NCBI GenBank assembly: GCA_020446285.1
Contig: JAGREZ010000136.1
Coordinates: 1 to 15,676, forward strand
Source: Geminicoccaceae bacterium
GTDB lineage: Bacteria; Pseudomonadota; Alphaproteobacteria; Geminicoccales; Geminicoccaceae
DNA length: 15,676 nucleotides
Reading direction: 5' to 3'
How positions within the stretch are numbered: position 1 is the first letter of the stretch; each line of letters starts with the position of its first letter. Positions 1 to 6,372 of this stretch are shown here, one piece after another. The position numbers were made by a program, and so were the translations under genes. The notes below the pieces were generated by a model. The model searched no databases. It was not told the DNA's origin and saw only the letters and a program-made list of their open reading frames with translations.

Positions 1-503
1 AGCAGGATCACCGGGAAGGCCAGGACGAGATTGGCGAGAAACGACAGGATATTGTCTATCTTGCCGCCGAAATAGCCGGCGGGCAGTCCCAGCGTCGCAC
101 CGACCATCAGCGCGATCAGCGTCGCCGCCGGCGCGATCGTCAGCACTACCCTGCCCCCGTGGATCACGCGGCTGAAAACGTCGCGCGCCAGATTGTCTCC
201 GCCGAGCAGAAAGGCGATTCCCGTTTCCGGGTCGATCGCGCCGGGAACGGCATTCTTCATCGCGGCAAGCTGCATGCGCGGCCCAAGCGGCGCGATCGTG
301 TCGGCAAAGATCGCGGAGAATACCCAGAAGGCGCAGATCAGTACGCCTGCGGTGCCGACACCCGTGTTGAACAATTGTCCGAACAGGCCGAGCCTCGGCT
401 TGAACAGGTAGACCGCGACGAGCATCGCAGCCATGCACACCCAAACAGGCCATAGCCTGAAGACGATGCCGCCGACAACGCCGATAAGTCCGATCGTTTC
501 CAT
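1..503 (-). CDS. DppC/OppC-type ABC transporter permease, 3' end missing (off left edge)
   Basis: Second inner-membrane permease of a peptide/opine/nickel-type ABC importer; 167 codons are visible and the gene runs off position 1. The ATG at 503-501 follows the stop of the upstream permease after a single base, which implies translational coupling. Hydrophobic segments lie at about residues 5-33, 48-68, 118-142 and from 150 on. The stretch GGDNLARDVFSR (residues 101-112), followed by a Gly/Arg-containing turn into a membrane span, is typical of the DppC family just before its conserved permease domain. The EAA loop that contacts the ATPase would lie beyond the edge. The N-terminal part, with two hydrophobic segments before the core, is longer than in Escherichia coli DppC. 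The family is clear; the transported substrate cannot be told from sequence. Confidence 0.9.
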   Translation of the reverse strand, partial: METIGLIGVVGGIVFRLWPVWVCMAAMLVAVYLFKPRLGLFGQLFNTGVGTAGVLICAFWVFSAIFADTIAPLGPRMQLAAMKNAVPGAIDPETGIAFLLGGDNLARDVFSRVIHGGRVVLTIAPAATLIALMVGATLGLPAGYFGGKIDNILSFLANLVLAFPVIL

Positions 504-504
504 G

Positions 505-1542
505 TCAGCTCACCCGGATGCGTGGATTGAGGAAGGCATAGCCGATATCCGAGATCAGCTGCGTGATGAGCACGAGCGCGACGGCGACAAGACCGCAGGC
601 GAGCACCAGATCGATGTCGTTGTTGGAAGCCGCCTGCACCAGAAGATAACCGAAGCCCTTGTAATTGAAGATGGATTCGGTAACGACGACGCCCGTCAGC
701 AGCCAGGGAAATTGCAGCATGATGACCGTGAACGGCGCGATCAGCGCGTTTCTCAACGCATGGCGCAAGACCACGGTTCTGAAATTGAGGCCCTTCAGGC
801 GGGCGGTGCGAATGTATTGCGCCGTCATGACCTCGGCCATCGATGCGCGGGTCATGCGCGCGATATAGCCGATGCCGTAGATCGCCATCGTCATCACCGG
901 CAGGGTGAAATTGGTGAAGGTGATGCCACGGCTGAGCGCGGTGGCCGCAGAACCGTTGAGCCATCCCAGCCAGGACGCGAAAACGACGCTGAAAATGACG
1001 CCCGAGACATATTCCGGCGTCGCGGTGGAACCGATCGAGACGACCGAGAGCGTCCGGTCCAGTCTCGATCCTTCCTTCATGCCGGCCAGCACGCCGATGA
1101 GCAGCGCGACCGGCACCATAACGATCATGACCCAGAACATCAGGATGCCCGTCGCCGCGAGCGCCTCGGGCATGCGTGCGTTGACGGTCGTGCGATAGGC
1201 GGTCGAGCAGCCGAAATCGCCCTGCAGCACGCCGGAGAACGTCGCCTTGTCGGATTCGTCGCAATAGCGGAAGCGTGGAACGATCTCTCCGCTCGAAGGG
1301 TCCTTCACCGGCTGCTTCTGCGCAAGGCCGACCCAACGGGCGTAGCGAACGAAGAAATTGTCCCTGTAACCATTACGCTCGAGCCATGCGGCCTTCTCGG
1401 CATCGGTCGCACGCGACTCCGTCTGAAAGGTTGCCAGCTTGGTGAGATTGGGTTCGAGATTGACGAAGAAGAATACCACGAAGCTCAGGCAGAACATGGT
1501 CAAGACCATGACGCCAAGGCGACGCAGGATAAAGGAAAACAT
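505..1542 (-). CDS. DppB/OppB-type ABC transporter permease
   Basis: First inner-membrane permease of the importer, 345 aa, the usual family length. Residues 1-10 (MFSFILRRLG) lead into TM1 at about 10-28. A long periplasmic loop follows to about residue 130, then further spans near 131-155, 175-195, 212-230, 268-290 and 312-333. The cytoplasmic EAA-type loop that docks on the ATPase is at about 242-268 (YIRTARLKGLNFR, then RHALRNALIAP). The large loop holds Cys94 and Cys112, which could form a disulfide in the periplasm (inference). The ATG start has an upstream GAGGGG about 10 nt away. It lies 119 bp after the binding-protein gene and one base before the second permease, so the three genes are very probably one operon. 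Confidence 0.95.
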   Translation of the reverse strand: MFSFILRRLGVMVLTMFCLSFVVFFFVNLEPNLTKLATFQTESRATDAEKAAWLERNGYRDNFFVRYARWVGLAQKQPVKDPSSGEIVPRFRYCDESDKATFSGVLQGDFGCSTAYRTTVNARMPEALAATGILMFWVMIVMVPVALLIGVLAGMKEGSRLDRTLSVVSIGSTATPEYVSGVIFSVVFASWLGWLNGSAATALSRGITFTNFTLPVMTMAIYGIGYIARMTRASMAEVMTAQYIRTARLKGLNFRTVVLRHALRNALIAPFTVIMLQFPWLLTGVVVTESIFNYKGFGYLLVQAASNNDIDLVLACGLVAVALVLITQLISDIGYAFLNPRIRVS

Positions 1543-1661
1543 GGCGACCGTCCCCTCGCTATTCGCTATCGGTCGGCGCTTCTGAAATTCTTGTTGTTTT
1601 TGTGTGGCGCCGTTGAATGTCCGGAAGGGGCGCTGGACGCCCCTTCCGCATCTTCAAGTGC
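1543..1661 (-). other. Intercistronic gap with strong hairpin between binding protein and permease
   Basis: An 11-bp perfect GC-rich stem (1622-1632 with 1638-1648, 5-nt loop) begins 13 nt after the binding-protein stop. In the transcript it is followed by an A-rich stretch rather than a U-run, so it does not look like an intrinsic terminator. Known parallels such as the malE-malF gap use such hairpins to protect the binding-protein mRNA from 3' decay and so raise its level over the permeases. That role is inferred here. A short 7-bp tandem repeat (TCGCTAT twice, 1556-1569) lies just ahead of the permease Shine-Dalgarno. No gene is seen in the gap. Confidence 0.6.
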
Positions 1662-3305
1662 CTACTGGTCGAGCCAGACGTCTTCCATGTGAAGTTCGAA
1701 GGTCTGGTGCATGACCAGCCCCTTCACATAGTCCTGGTGATGGCGATACAGCGCCCGCCAGAACGGCTGGATCAGAATGCCTGAATCCTGGAGGATCTTT
1801 TCGATTTCCTCCATCAGCACCTTGCGCTTGTCGGCGTCGGCTACGGCCAGCGCCGCGCTTAGCTTGGCGTCGAAGTCGGGGTTGGAATAGGCCGACTCGT
1901 TCCAGCTTTCGCCGGTACGGTAGGCCAGCGCCAGAACCTGCACGCCAAGCGGCCGCATGTTCCAGTTGGTGACCGAGAACGGATATCGGGTCCAGTTGTC
2001 CCAGAAGGTGGAGCCCGGCAGGATCGATCGCCTGACCTTGAAACCGGCCTCGCGAAGCTGGGCGGCGACGGCATCGGCGGTGTTCTTGCGATAATCGTCG
2101 TCGATGGAGATGAGTTCGTGCTCGAAATCCATCTGTCCCGCCTCTTCCATCAATGCCCGCGCCCTGTCGAGATCGCGCCCGATCTTCGGCAATTGCGCAT
2201 ATTCAGGGTGCATCGGACCGACATGGTGGTTCTCCGCGACACTGCCGAAGCCGCCGAGCCCCGCCTGCAGCACCATCTCATTGTCGACCGCGAGCTGCAG
2301 GGCGTTTCGCACGCGCCGGTCGCCATAGGGTGCCGCGCCGACATGGGTGCGCACCACGACCGTCGAGGCCGTGACGACCTCCGATTTCACCAGCCCCTCG
2401 CGATCCATCGTTTCGATGAAATCGCCGACCGTCTGATAGTTGGTGTGGATCTCCCGCGCCCGGAATGCCCCGATCTCGGCGGCCGGATCGGTGCCGAGGT
2501 CCAGCCATTCGATACCGTCGAGCCAGACATCGCCTCCCCACCAGCCGTCGCGACGGCTCACCGAAGCGCTGGCCCCCACCTCGAGACGGTCGAGCCGGAA
2601 GGGACCGGTACCGATCGGGTTGGCGGAGAGATCGGCGCCATCCGCATCGAAATCCCGGTGCACGATCAGTGCCGGATAGTCGGACATTCCGGGGATGATG
2701 GTGATGTCGGCCTTCGGCAGATGAAGTTTCACGGTATGATCGTCGATCCTCTCGATGACGCCGTCGCCGACCCGGCCCGTATCCGCATCGATGAGGGTCG
2801 CCATGCGCCCGGCCATCGAATTGCCGGTGACCCCCTTTTCGCACCAGCGGCTGATATTGTGGATGACATCGTCGGCGGTGAAATCGTCGCCATTGCTCCA
2901 CGTCACACCCTTGCGCACATGGAGCGTGTATTCGGTGGCATCGTCATTCACCTCCCAGCTCTCGAGCAGCCAGGGCCTGAATGTGCAGTCGTGGGTGTAG
3001 CGAACGAGCGGCTCGATGAACTGACGGGCGACATTGGCCATCTCGGACCAGTCGAAGGTCCGCGGATCGACCACGGGACGCACGCTCATCGACACCTTCA
3101 GGACACCTCCGCGCCTGCCGTCTGCCGTGCGGGCGGCGGCGGGCGGCGCCATGCCGATCATGCCCCAGGCGGCGGTGGTGGTCGCACCGAAGGCGCTGGC
3201 AAGCCCGAGAAACTCCCGACGGCCGATCATACCGGCAGCGAGATTGCTCCTGAAAACCCTCAGGAAAGGATGCTCGCGGTCGCGCTTGCGTTTGCACTTG
3301 CGCAT
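1662..3305 (-). CDS. Tat-exported family-5 ABC solute-binding protein (peptide/opine type)
   Basis: Periplasmic substrate-binding protein (SBP_bac_5 family) feeding the permeases that follow. I chose the ATG at 3305-3303 (547 aa) because a GGAG lies 10 nt upstream; the open frame continues further upstream to a TTG at 3407 but without a ribosome site. The N-terminus has a basic stretch (about 1-25), then a twin-arginine motif GRREFLG (28-34), a hydrophobic stretch and an Ala-rich cleavage site near residue 58, so export by the Tat system is likely. The mature part shows the family pattern: [20 protein letters not shown], then [14 protein letters not shown], and later [13 protein letters not shown] and the C-terminal lobe. 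The ligand is not predictable. The upstream gap has repeats that suggest dedicated control. Confidence 0.9.
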   Translation of the reverse strand: MRKCKRKRDREHPFLRVFRSNLAAGMIGRREFLGLASAFGATTTAAWGMIGMAPPAAARTADGRRGGVLKVSMSVRPVVDPRTFDWSEMANVARQFIEPLVRYTHDCTFRPWLLESWEVNDDATEYTLHVRKGVTWSNGDDFTADDVIHNISRWCEKGVTGNSMAGRMATLIDADTGRVGDGVIERIDDHTVKLHLPKADITIIPGMSDYPALIVHRDFDADGADLSANPIGTGPFRLDRLEVGASASVSRRDGWWGGDVWLDGIEWLDLGTDPAAEIGAFRAREIHTNYQTVGDFIETMDREGLVKSEVVTASTVVVRTHVGAAPYGDRRVRNALQLAVDNEMVLQAGLGGFGSVAENHHVGPMHPEYAQLPKIGRDLDRARALMEEAGQMDFEHELISIDDDYRKNTADAVAAQLREAGFKVRRSILPGSTFWDNWTRYPFSVTNWNMRPLGVQVLALAYRTGESWNESAYSNPDFDAKLSAALAVADADKRKVLMEEIEKILQDSGILIQPFWRALYRHHQDYVKGLVMHQTFELHMEDVWLDQ

Positions 3306-3319
3306 TGGGGGGGGTCTCC
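3303..3319 (-). promoter_or_regulatory. Ribosome-binding site with C8 tract before the binding-protein start
   Basis: Reading the minus strand, GGAG (3319-3316) is followed by A, eight consecutive C (3314-3307), A and ATG (3305-3303). This fixes the start of the binding protein. The homopolymer makes up nearly the whole SD-to-ATG spacer, so slippage would alter spacing and translation rate without shifting the frame. Confidence 0.7.
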
Positions 3320-3405
3320 GGGATGCCTCTGTTTGCGGGAAGGATGCGGATCGCCCGTCGGCGTCGCGAACCCCCGGAATGCAGGAATTATTCATGGACA
3401 ATTTC

Positions 3406-3428
3406 AACCATATGGATAATATATGGTT
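3406..3428. repeat. Inverted repeat AACCATAT-N7-ATATGGTT, candidate operator
   Basis: Perfect 8-bp arms at 3406-3413 and 3421-3428 separated by 7 bp (ggataat). The element is AT-rich in a GC-rich genome and sits about 100 bp before the start of the importer operon. The two-half-site form suits a dimeric regulator; no regulator gene is visible in the window. Confidence 0.55.
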
Positions 3429-3435
3429 CGTCCAC

Positions 3436-3466
3436 CCTGTTCTTGCAGGCAGGGACCTGTTCTTGC
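3436..3466. repeat. 11-bp direct repeat with 20-bp period, candidate activator sites
   Basis: CCTGTTCTTGC occurs at 3436-3446 and again at 3456-3466. The 20-bp period is about two helical turns, so both copies face the same side of DNA. They lie immediately upstream, in the direction of importer transcription, of the AT-rich inverted repeat, as expected for activator half-sites. Function is inferred only from arrangement. Confidence 0.5.
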
Positions 3467-3485
3467 GGACATCGAGGCCGGTGTT

Positions 3486-4268
3486 TCAGGGCGTGCAGAT
3501 CGAACGCTGGGTTGCCTCGCGGATGAAACGGACGATCTCGATCACCCGCTCATTGTCGGTATAGAATTCGGCGACCTCGGCCAGCCGGTCGGCGAAGGTT
3601 CCCTCGCTCTCGAAGAGCATTCGATAGGCCTGCCGTATCACATGGATTTCGTCATGGCCGATGCCCCGCCGCTTCATCCCCACCGTGTTGAGCCCGGAGA
3701 GATGCGCGCGATTGCCCATGACCGACCCGTAGGGAATGACATCGCGCTCGACCCCGCTCATGCCGCCGATCATGGCATGCGGGCCGATGCGGACATATTG
3801 GTGAACGGCGGAAAGCCCGCCGATGATCGCATGGTCACCGACCCTGACATGCCCGCCGAGGGTCGCATTGTTGGCCATCACCACATGATTGCCGATCTGG
3901 CAGTCATGCGCCACATGGGTGGTCGCCATGAGCAGGCAGTCATTGCCCACGCGCGTGACCATTCCGCCACGCTCGGTCCCCGGATGCAGTGTGGCATGTT
4001 CGCGGATGACCGTGCGCGCGCCGACGACGAGTTCCGATGGTTCGCCATCATATTTCATGTCCTGCGGCGGCTGGCCGACGACCGCGAAGGAATGGATACG
4101 ACACCCTTCGCCGATCCGCGTGCGTCCATCCACGACCACATGCGACAGGAACTCGCAGCCATCCGCGACATGGACATCGGCACCGATCACGCAATAGGGG
4201 CCGACCGCTACGCCGGAACCTATGACGGCACGACCATGGATGATGGCCGTCGGATGGATCACCGGCAT
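3486..4268 (-). CDS. lpxA: UDP-N-acetylglucosamine acyltransferase
   Basis: Cytoplasmic enzyme that transfers a 3-hydroxyacyl chain from ACP to the 3-OH of UDP-GlcNAc, the first step of lipid A synthesis. At 260 aa it matches the family (about 262 in E. coli). Residues 1-190 are hexapeptide repeats of the left-handed beta-helix (IHPTAIIHGRAVIGSGVAVG at the start), followed by an alpha-helical C-terminal domain (about 195-260). The catalytic histidine is His121 in THVAHDC, matching E. coli His125; GGLSAVHQYVRIG and MSGVERDV are also typical. The start follows the fabZ stop after one base (TGAAATG). The lpxI and lpxB genes that often come next in Alphaproteobacteria are absent here. Confidence 0.98.
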   Translation of the reverse strand: MPVIHPTAIIHGRAVIGSGVAVGPYCVIGADVHVADGCEFLSHVVVDGRTRIGEGCRIHSFAVVGQPPQDMKYDGEPSELVVGARTVIREHATLHPGTERGGMVTRVGNDCLLMATTHVAHDCQIGNHVVMANNATLGGHVRVGDHAIIGGLSAVHQYVRIGPHAMIGGMSGVERDVIPYGSVMGNRAHLSGLNTVGMKRRGIGHDEIHVIRQAYRMLFESEGTFADRLAEVAEFYTDNERVIEIVRFIREATQRSICTP

Positions 4269-4269
4269 T

Positions 4270-4743
4270 TCAGGCGTCCAGGACCTTGGCCGTGAATTTC
4301 GTCTCGGCGACGAGGGTTCCGCCGATGCGCGCCTTGCCGGAGAAACGCCAGATGCCGAGCTTCTGCCGCTCCTTGACGACCTCGAGTTCGAGCAGGACGC
4401 CGGGCCTTACCGGCTGACGGAAGCGTGCATCGTCGATGGCCATGAAATAGACGCTGTCGCCCTCGCCGGCACGCGCGCGCGAAGCCACCGTGAGGACCGC
4501 CGCGGTCTGTGCCATGGCCTCGATGATGAGGACACCGGGCATGATCGGATCGCCCGGAAAGTGCCCCTGGAAGAACGGCTCGTTGAGCGTCACGCCCTTG
4601 ATCCCGACAGCCCGTTCGAATGCCGTGATCCCGGTGACACGATCGACCAGCAGGAAGGGGTAGCGATGGGGAATCATCCGCGTGATGTCTTGCGCCTCGA
4701 CATCATCGAGCGGTGTTCCCGGTTCGAAGGCCTGATCACTCAT
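4270..4743 (-). CDS. fabZ: 3-hydroxyacyl-[acyl-carrier-protein] dehydratase
   Basis: Cytoplasmic hot-dog-fold dehydratase that converts 3-hydroxyacyl-ACP to trans-2-enoyl-ACP in fatty acid elongation, competing with LpxA and LpxD for the same hydroxyacyl pool. The product is 157 aa. The catalytic pair is His61 in FFQGHFPGDP and Glu75 in IIEAMAQT, and MPHRYPF-type residues are seen as MIPHRYPFLLVDRV (23-36). I chose the ATG at 4743-4741, which has AAGGAG upstream at good spacing; earlier in-frame ATGs give an N-terminal extension lying inside lpxD. The start overlaps the lpxD stop by 8 bp, so translation is coupled. Confidence 0.97.
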   Translation of the reverse strand: MSDQAFEPGTPLDDVEAQDITRMIPHRYPFLLVDRVTGITAFERAVGIKGVTLNEPFFQGHFPGDPIMPGVLIIEAMAQTAAVLTVASRARAGEGDSVYFMAIDDARFRQPVRPGVLLELEVVKERQKLGIWRFSGKARIGGTLVAETKFTAKVLDA

Positions 4744-5797
4744 CAGCCTCTTCTCCTTCATTGTTTCGGCCCTGACGCGCAAGCCGGCGCAGGGTCGCGA
4801 CCTCACGTCGCCACCGGGTCACCGGCTGTGCTGGAAAACCTCCGTAGACGCTTCCGTCCGGAATGTCGCGTGTCACGCCGGACCGCGCGGCAATCCGTAC
4901 GCCATTGCCGATCCGCAGATGTCCCGCAACCCCGCTCTGCCCGCCCAGGACCGACCGCGCGCCGACCCCGCTGCTGCCGGAGATCCCGGTTTGCGCGACG
5001 ATCACCGCACCGTCACCGATGCGGACATTGTGGGCGACCATCACGAGGTTGTCGATCCGGCAATGGTCGCCAATCACCGTGTCGCCGAGACTGCCGCGGT
5101 GAATCGTGACATTGGCACCAAGGCGCGCGCCACGTCCGACGAGAACCCGTCCGAGCTGGGGTATGTCCTCATAGGGAAACGTGCCCATGGCGAAACCGAA
5201 CCCGGCCTCGCCGATCACCGCTCCCGCCTGAACGACGACCTCCTCGCCGAGCAGGGCATGACTGATCTTCACGCCATTGCCGATCCGCGACCCGGCGCCG
5301 ATCACCACCCCCGGTCCGATCACCGCGAGTGCGCCGACAGTCACATCGTCACCGATCCGCGAACCCGCCTGAACGACGGCACCGGGCCCGACACGCACGG
5401 ATTCCGCCAGGCTCGCGCGGCGATCCACCAGCGCATGGCCATATCGGCTGTCCGCCTCGAATTCCACCTCGGCCGGCTCATCATGCCGATAGAAGGTCCG
5501 GGCAATGCGCGCAAATGCGAGCTGCGGATCGTCGACCACCAGAAGGGTGCAGGCAGCAGGAGCAGCATCGACCAGCTCCGGCGACAGGACGAGCATTCCC
5601 GCCCGCGTCGCCGCCGCATCGTCGCGATAGCGCGCGGCGCCGAGAAATGCGACATCGGCGCCCGTGGCATCCGCGATCGTCGCCACATCGAAAAGGCTCC
5701 GTCCGCCATCGCCGGTGATCTGGCCACAGCCGGCCGCGGCCGCGAGCTCGCCAGCCGAAAAGGGGCCGGAACGGCGGAAGAATCGTGTATCCGCCAC
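4736..5797 (-). CDS. lpxD: UDP-3-O-(3-hydroxyacyl)glucosamine N-acyltransferase
   Basis: Third enzyme of lipid A synthesis: adds a second 3-hydroxyacyl chain from ACP to the 2-amino group of the glucosamine. 353 aa. The N-terminal uridine-binding domain covers about residues 1-110 (FFRRSGPFSAGELAAAAG at 5-22 is typical of alphaproteobacterial LpxD). A left-handed beta-helix of hexapeptide repeats runs from about 115 to 315, then a C-terminal helix (325-353). The catalytic histidine is His256 in MVAHNVRIGD. The start is GTG, 4 nt after the skp stop, with no clear Shine-Dalgarno, so it probably depends on coupling. The next in-frame ATG would remove the N-terminal domain. Confidence 0.97.
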   Translation of the reverse strand: MADTRFFRRSGPFSAGELAAAAGCGQITGDGGRSLFDVATIADATGADVAFLGAARYRDDAAATRAGMLVLSPELVDAAPAACTLLVVDDPQLAFARIARTFYRHDEPAEVEFEADSRYGHALVDRRASLAESVRVGPGAVVQAGSRIGDDVTVGALAVIGPGVVIGAGSRIGNGVKISHALLGEEVVVQAGAVIGEAGFGFAMGTFPYEDIPQLGRVLVGRGARLGANVTIHRGSLGDTVIGDHCRIDNLVMVAHNVRIGDGAVIVAQTGISGSSGVGARSVLGGQSGVAGHLRIGNGVRIAARSGVTRDIPDGSVYGGFPAQPVTRWRREVATLRRLARQGRNNEGEEADE

Positions 5798-5801
5798 GCT
5801 G

Positions 5802-6362
5802 CTAGTCGGACGCCGCGGCCTGAAGCGCCACGTCGGGCAGCTTGGCGTCCAGTCGGGTCAGGACTTCCTCGGTGAGATCGATGCGCGGCGAGAACAGCAG
5901 CACGCCCGAACTCGGCAGAACGACATTGAAACCGGCATGTTCGGCGAGTTCGCCCACCACCTCGATGAGCATGTTGCGAACCTGCGAAAGGGCGGCCGAT
6001 GACACGTCGTCGAGCTGGCGCCGGCGCTCCTGGACCATCCGCTGGACTTCCGCAACATCGTCCTCGAACGTCTGTCGCTTGTCCGCATAGGCCTCGGCGG
6101 AAAGGAGCGTGCGCTGCTTGGTCAGCGCCTTGTCCTCATCATGCAGGCGCTGTTCCTCGCGGGCGATCTGGTCCTGGTAACGCTTGCGCCGCGCCTCGAC
6201 CTGCGCGCGGATGCTCTGGGCAGCCTTCGCGTCGCGAAGAATCCGTTGATAGTCGATCACCGCCGCGACCGCAGGCTCGAGCGGCTTCACCGTCTGGCCT
6301 GCCACGGGCGCCGGCAGGACCAGCCAGACGAATGCAAATGCGGCGGCAAGCAGACGGACCAT
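5802..6362 (-). CDS. skp: OmpH/Skp-family periplasmic chaperone
   Basis: Periplasmic holdase that binds unfolded outer-membrane proteins on their way to the BAM complex. 186 aa with a signal peptide (about 1-22, hydrophobic core LLAAAFAFVWLVLP). The conserved start of the mature domain reads AAVIDYQRILRDAKAAQSIR. A long charged helical region follows, about residues 45-135, rich in Glu, Arg and Gln, which forms the coiled-coil arms of Skp. It ends with a short beta segment (FNVVLPSSGVLLFSPRIDLTEEVL). The ATG at 6362 has GAGG upstream and lies 10 nt after the bamA stop; the longer upstream frame lies inside bamA. Position between bamA and lpxD is the usual one. Sequence identity across this family is low, so the call rests on context as well. 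Confidence 0.92.
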   Translation of the reverse strand: MVRLLAAAFAFVWLVLPAPVAGQTVKPLEPAVAAVIDYQRILRDAKAAQSIRAQVEARRKRYQDQIAREEQRLHDEDKALTKQRTLLSAEAYADKRQTFEDDVAEVQRMVQERRRQLDDVSSAALSQVRNMLIEVVGELAEHAGFNVVLPSSGVLLFSPRIDLTEEVLTRLDAKLPDVALQAAASD

Positions 6363-6372
6363 CGTCGTTACC

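Larger units (their letters stand above)
3306..3485 (-). promoter_or_regulatory. Upstream regulatory region of the ABC importer operon
   Basis: A 180-bp gene-free gap between lpxA and the binding-protein gene. It is clearly more AT-rich around 3385-3428 than its surroundings and holds a direct repeat, an inverted repeat and a ribosome-binding site (listed separately). A promoter for the importer most probably lies here. TATATT (3423-3418) could be a -10 box and TTGAAA (3407-3402) a -35 box, but neither has a convincing partner at 16-18 bp. No U-tailed hairpin follows lpxA, so readthrough from the lipid A genes is possible. Confidence 0.5.

Noticed and set aside
3306..3407. Longer binding-protein start at TTG 3407 or ATG 3395
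   Set aside because: No Shine-Dalgarno there, while the ATG at 3305 has GGAG at 10 nt.
2118..3419. Plus-strand open frame of 433 codons opposite the binding-protein gene, and one of 419 codons at 433-1692
   Set aside because: His/Asp/Arg-rich low-complexity translations typical of the reverse frame of GC-rich genes; no recognisable domain or ribosome site.
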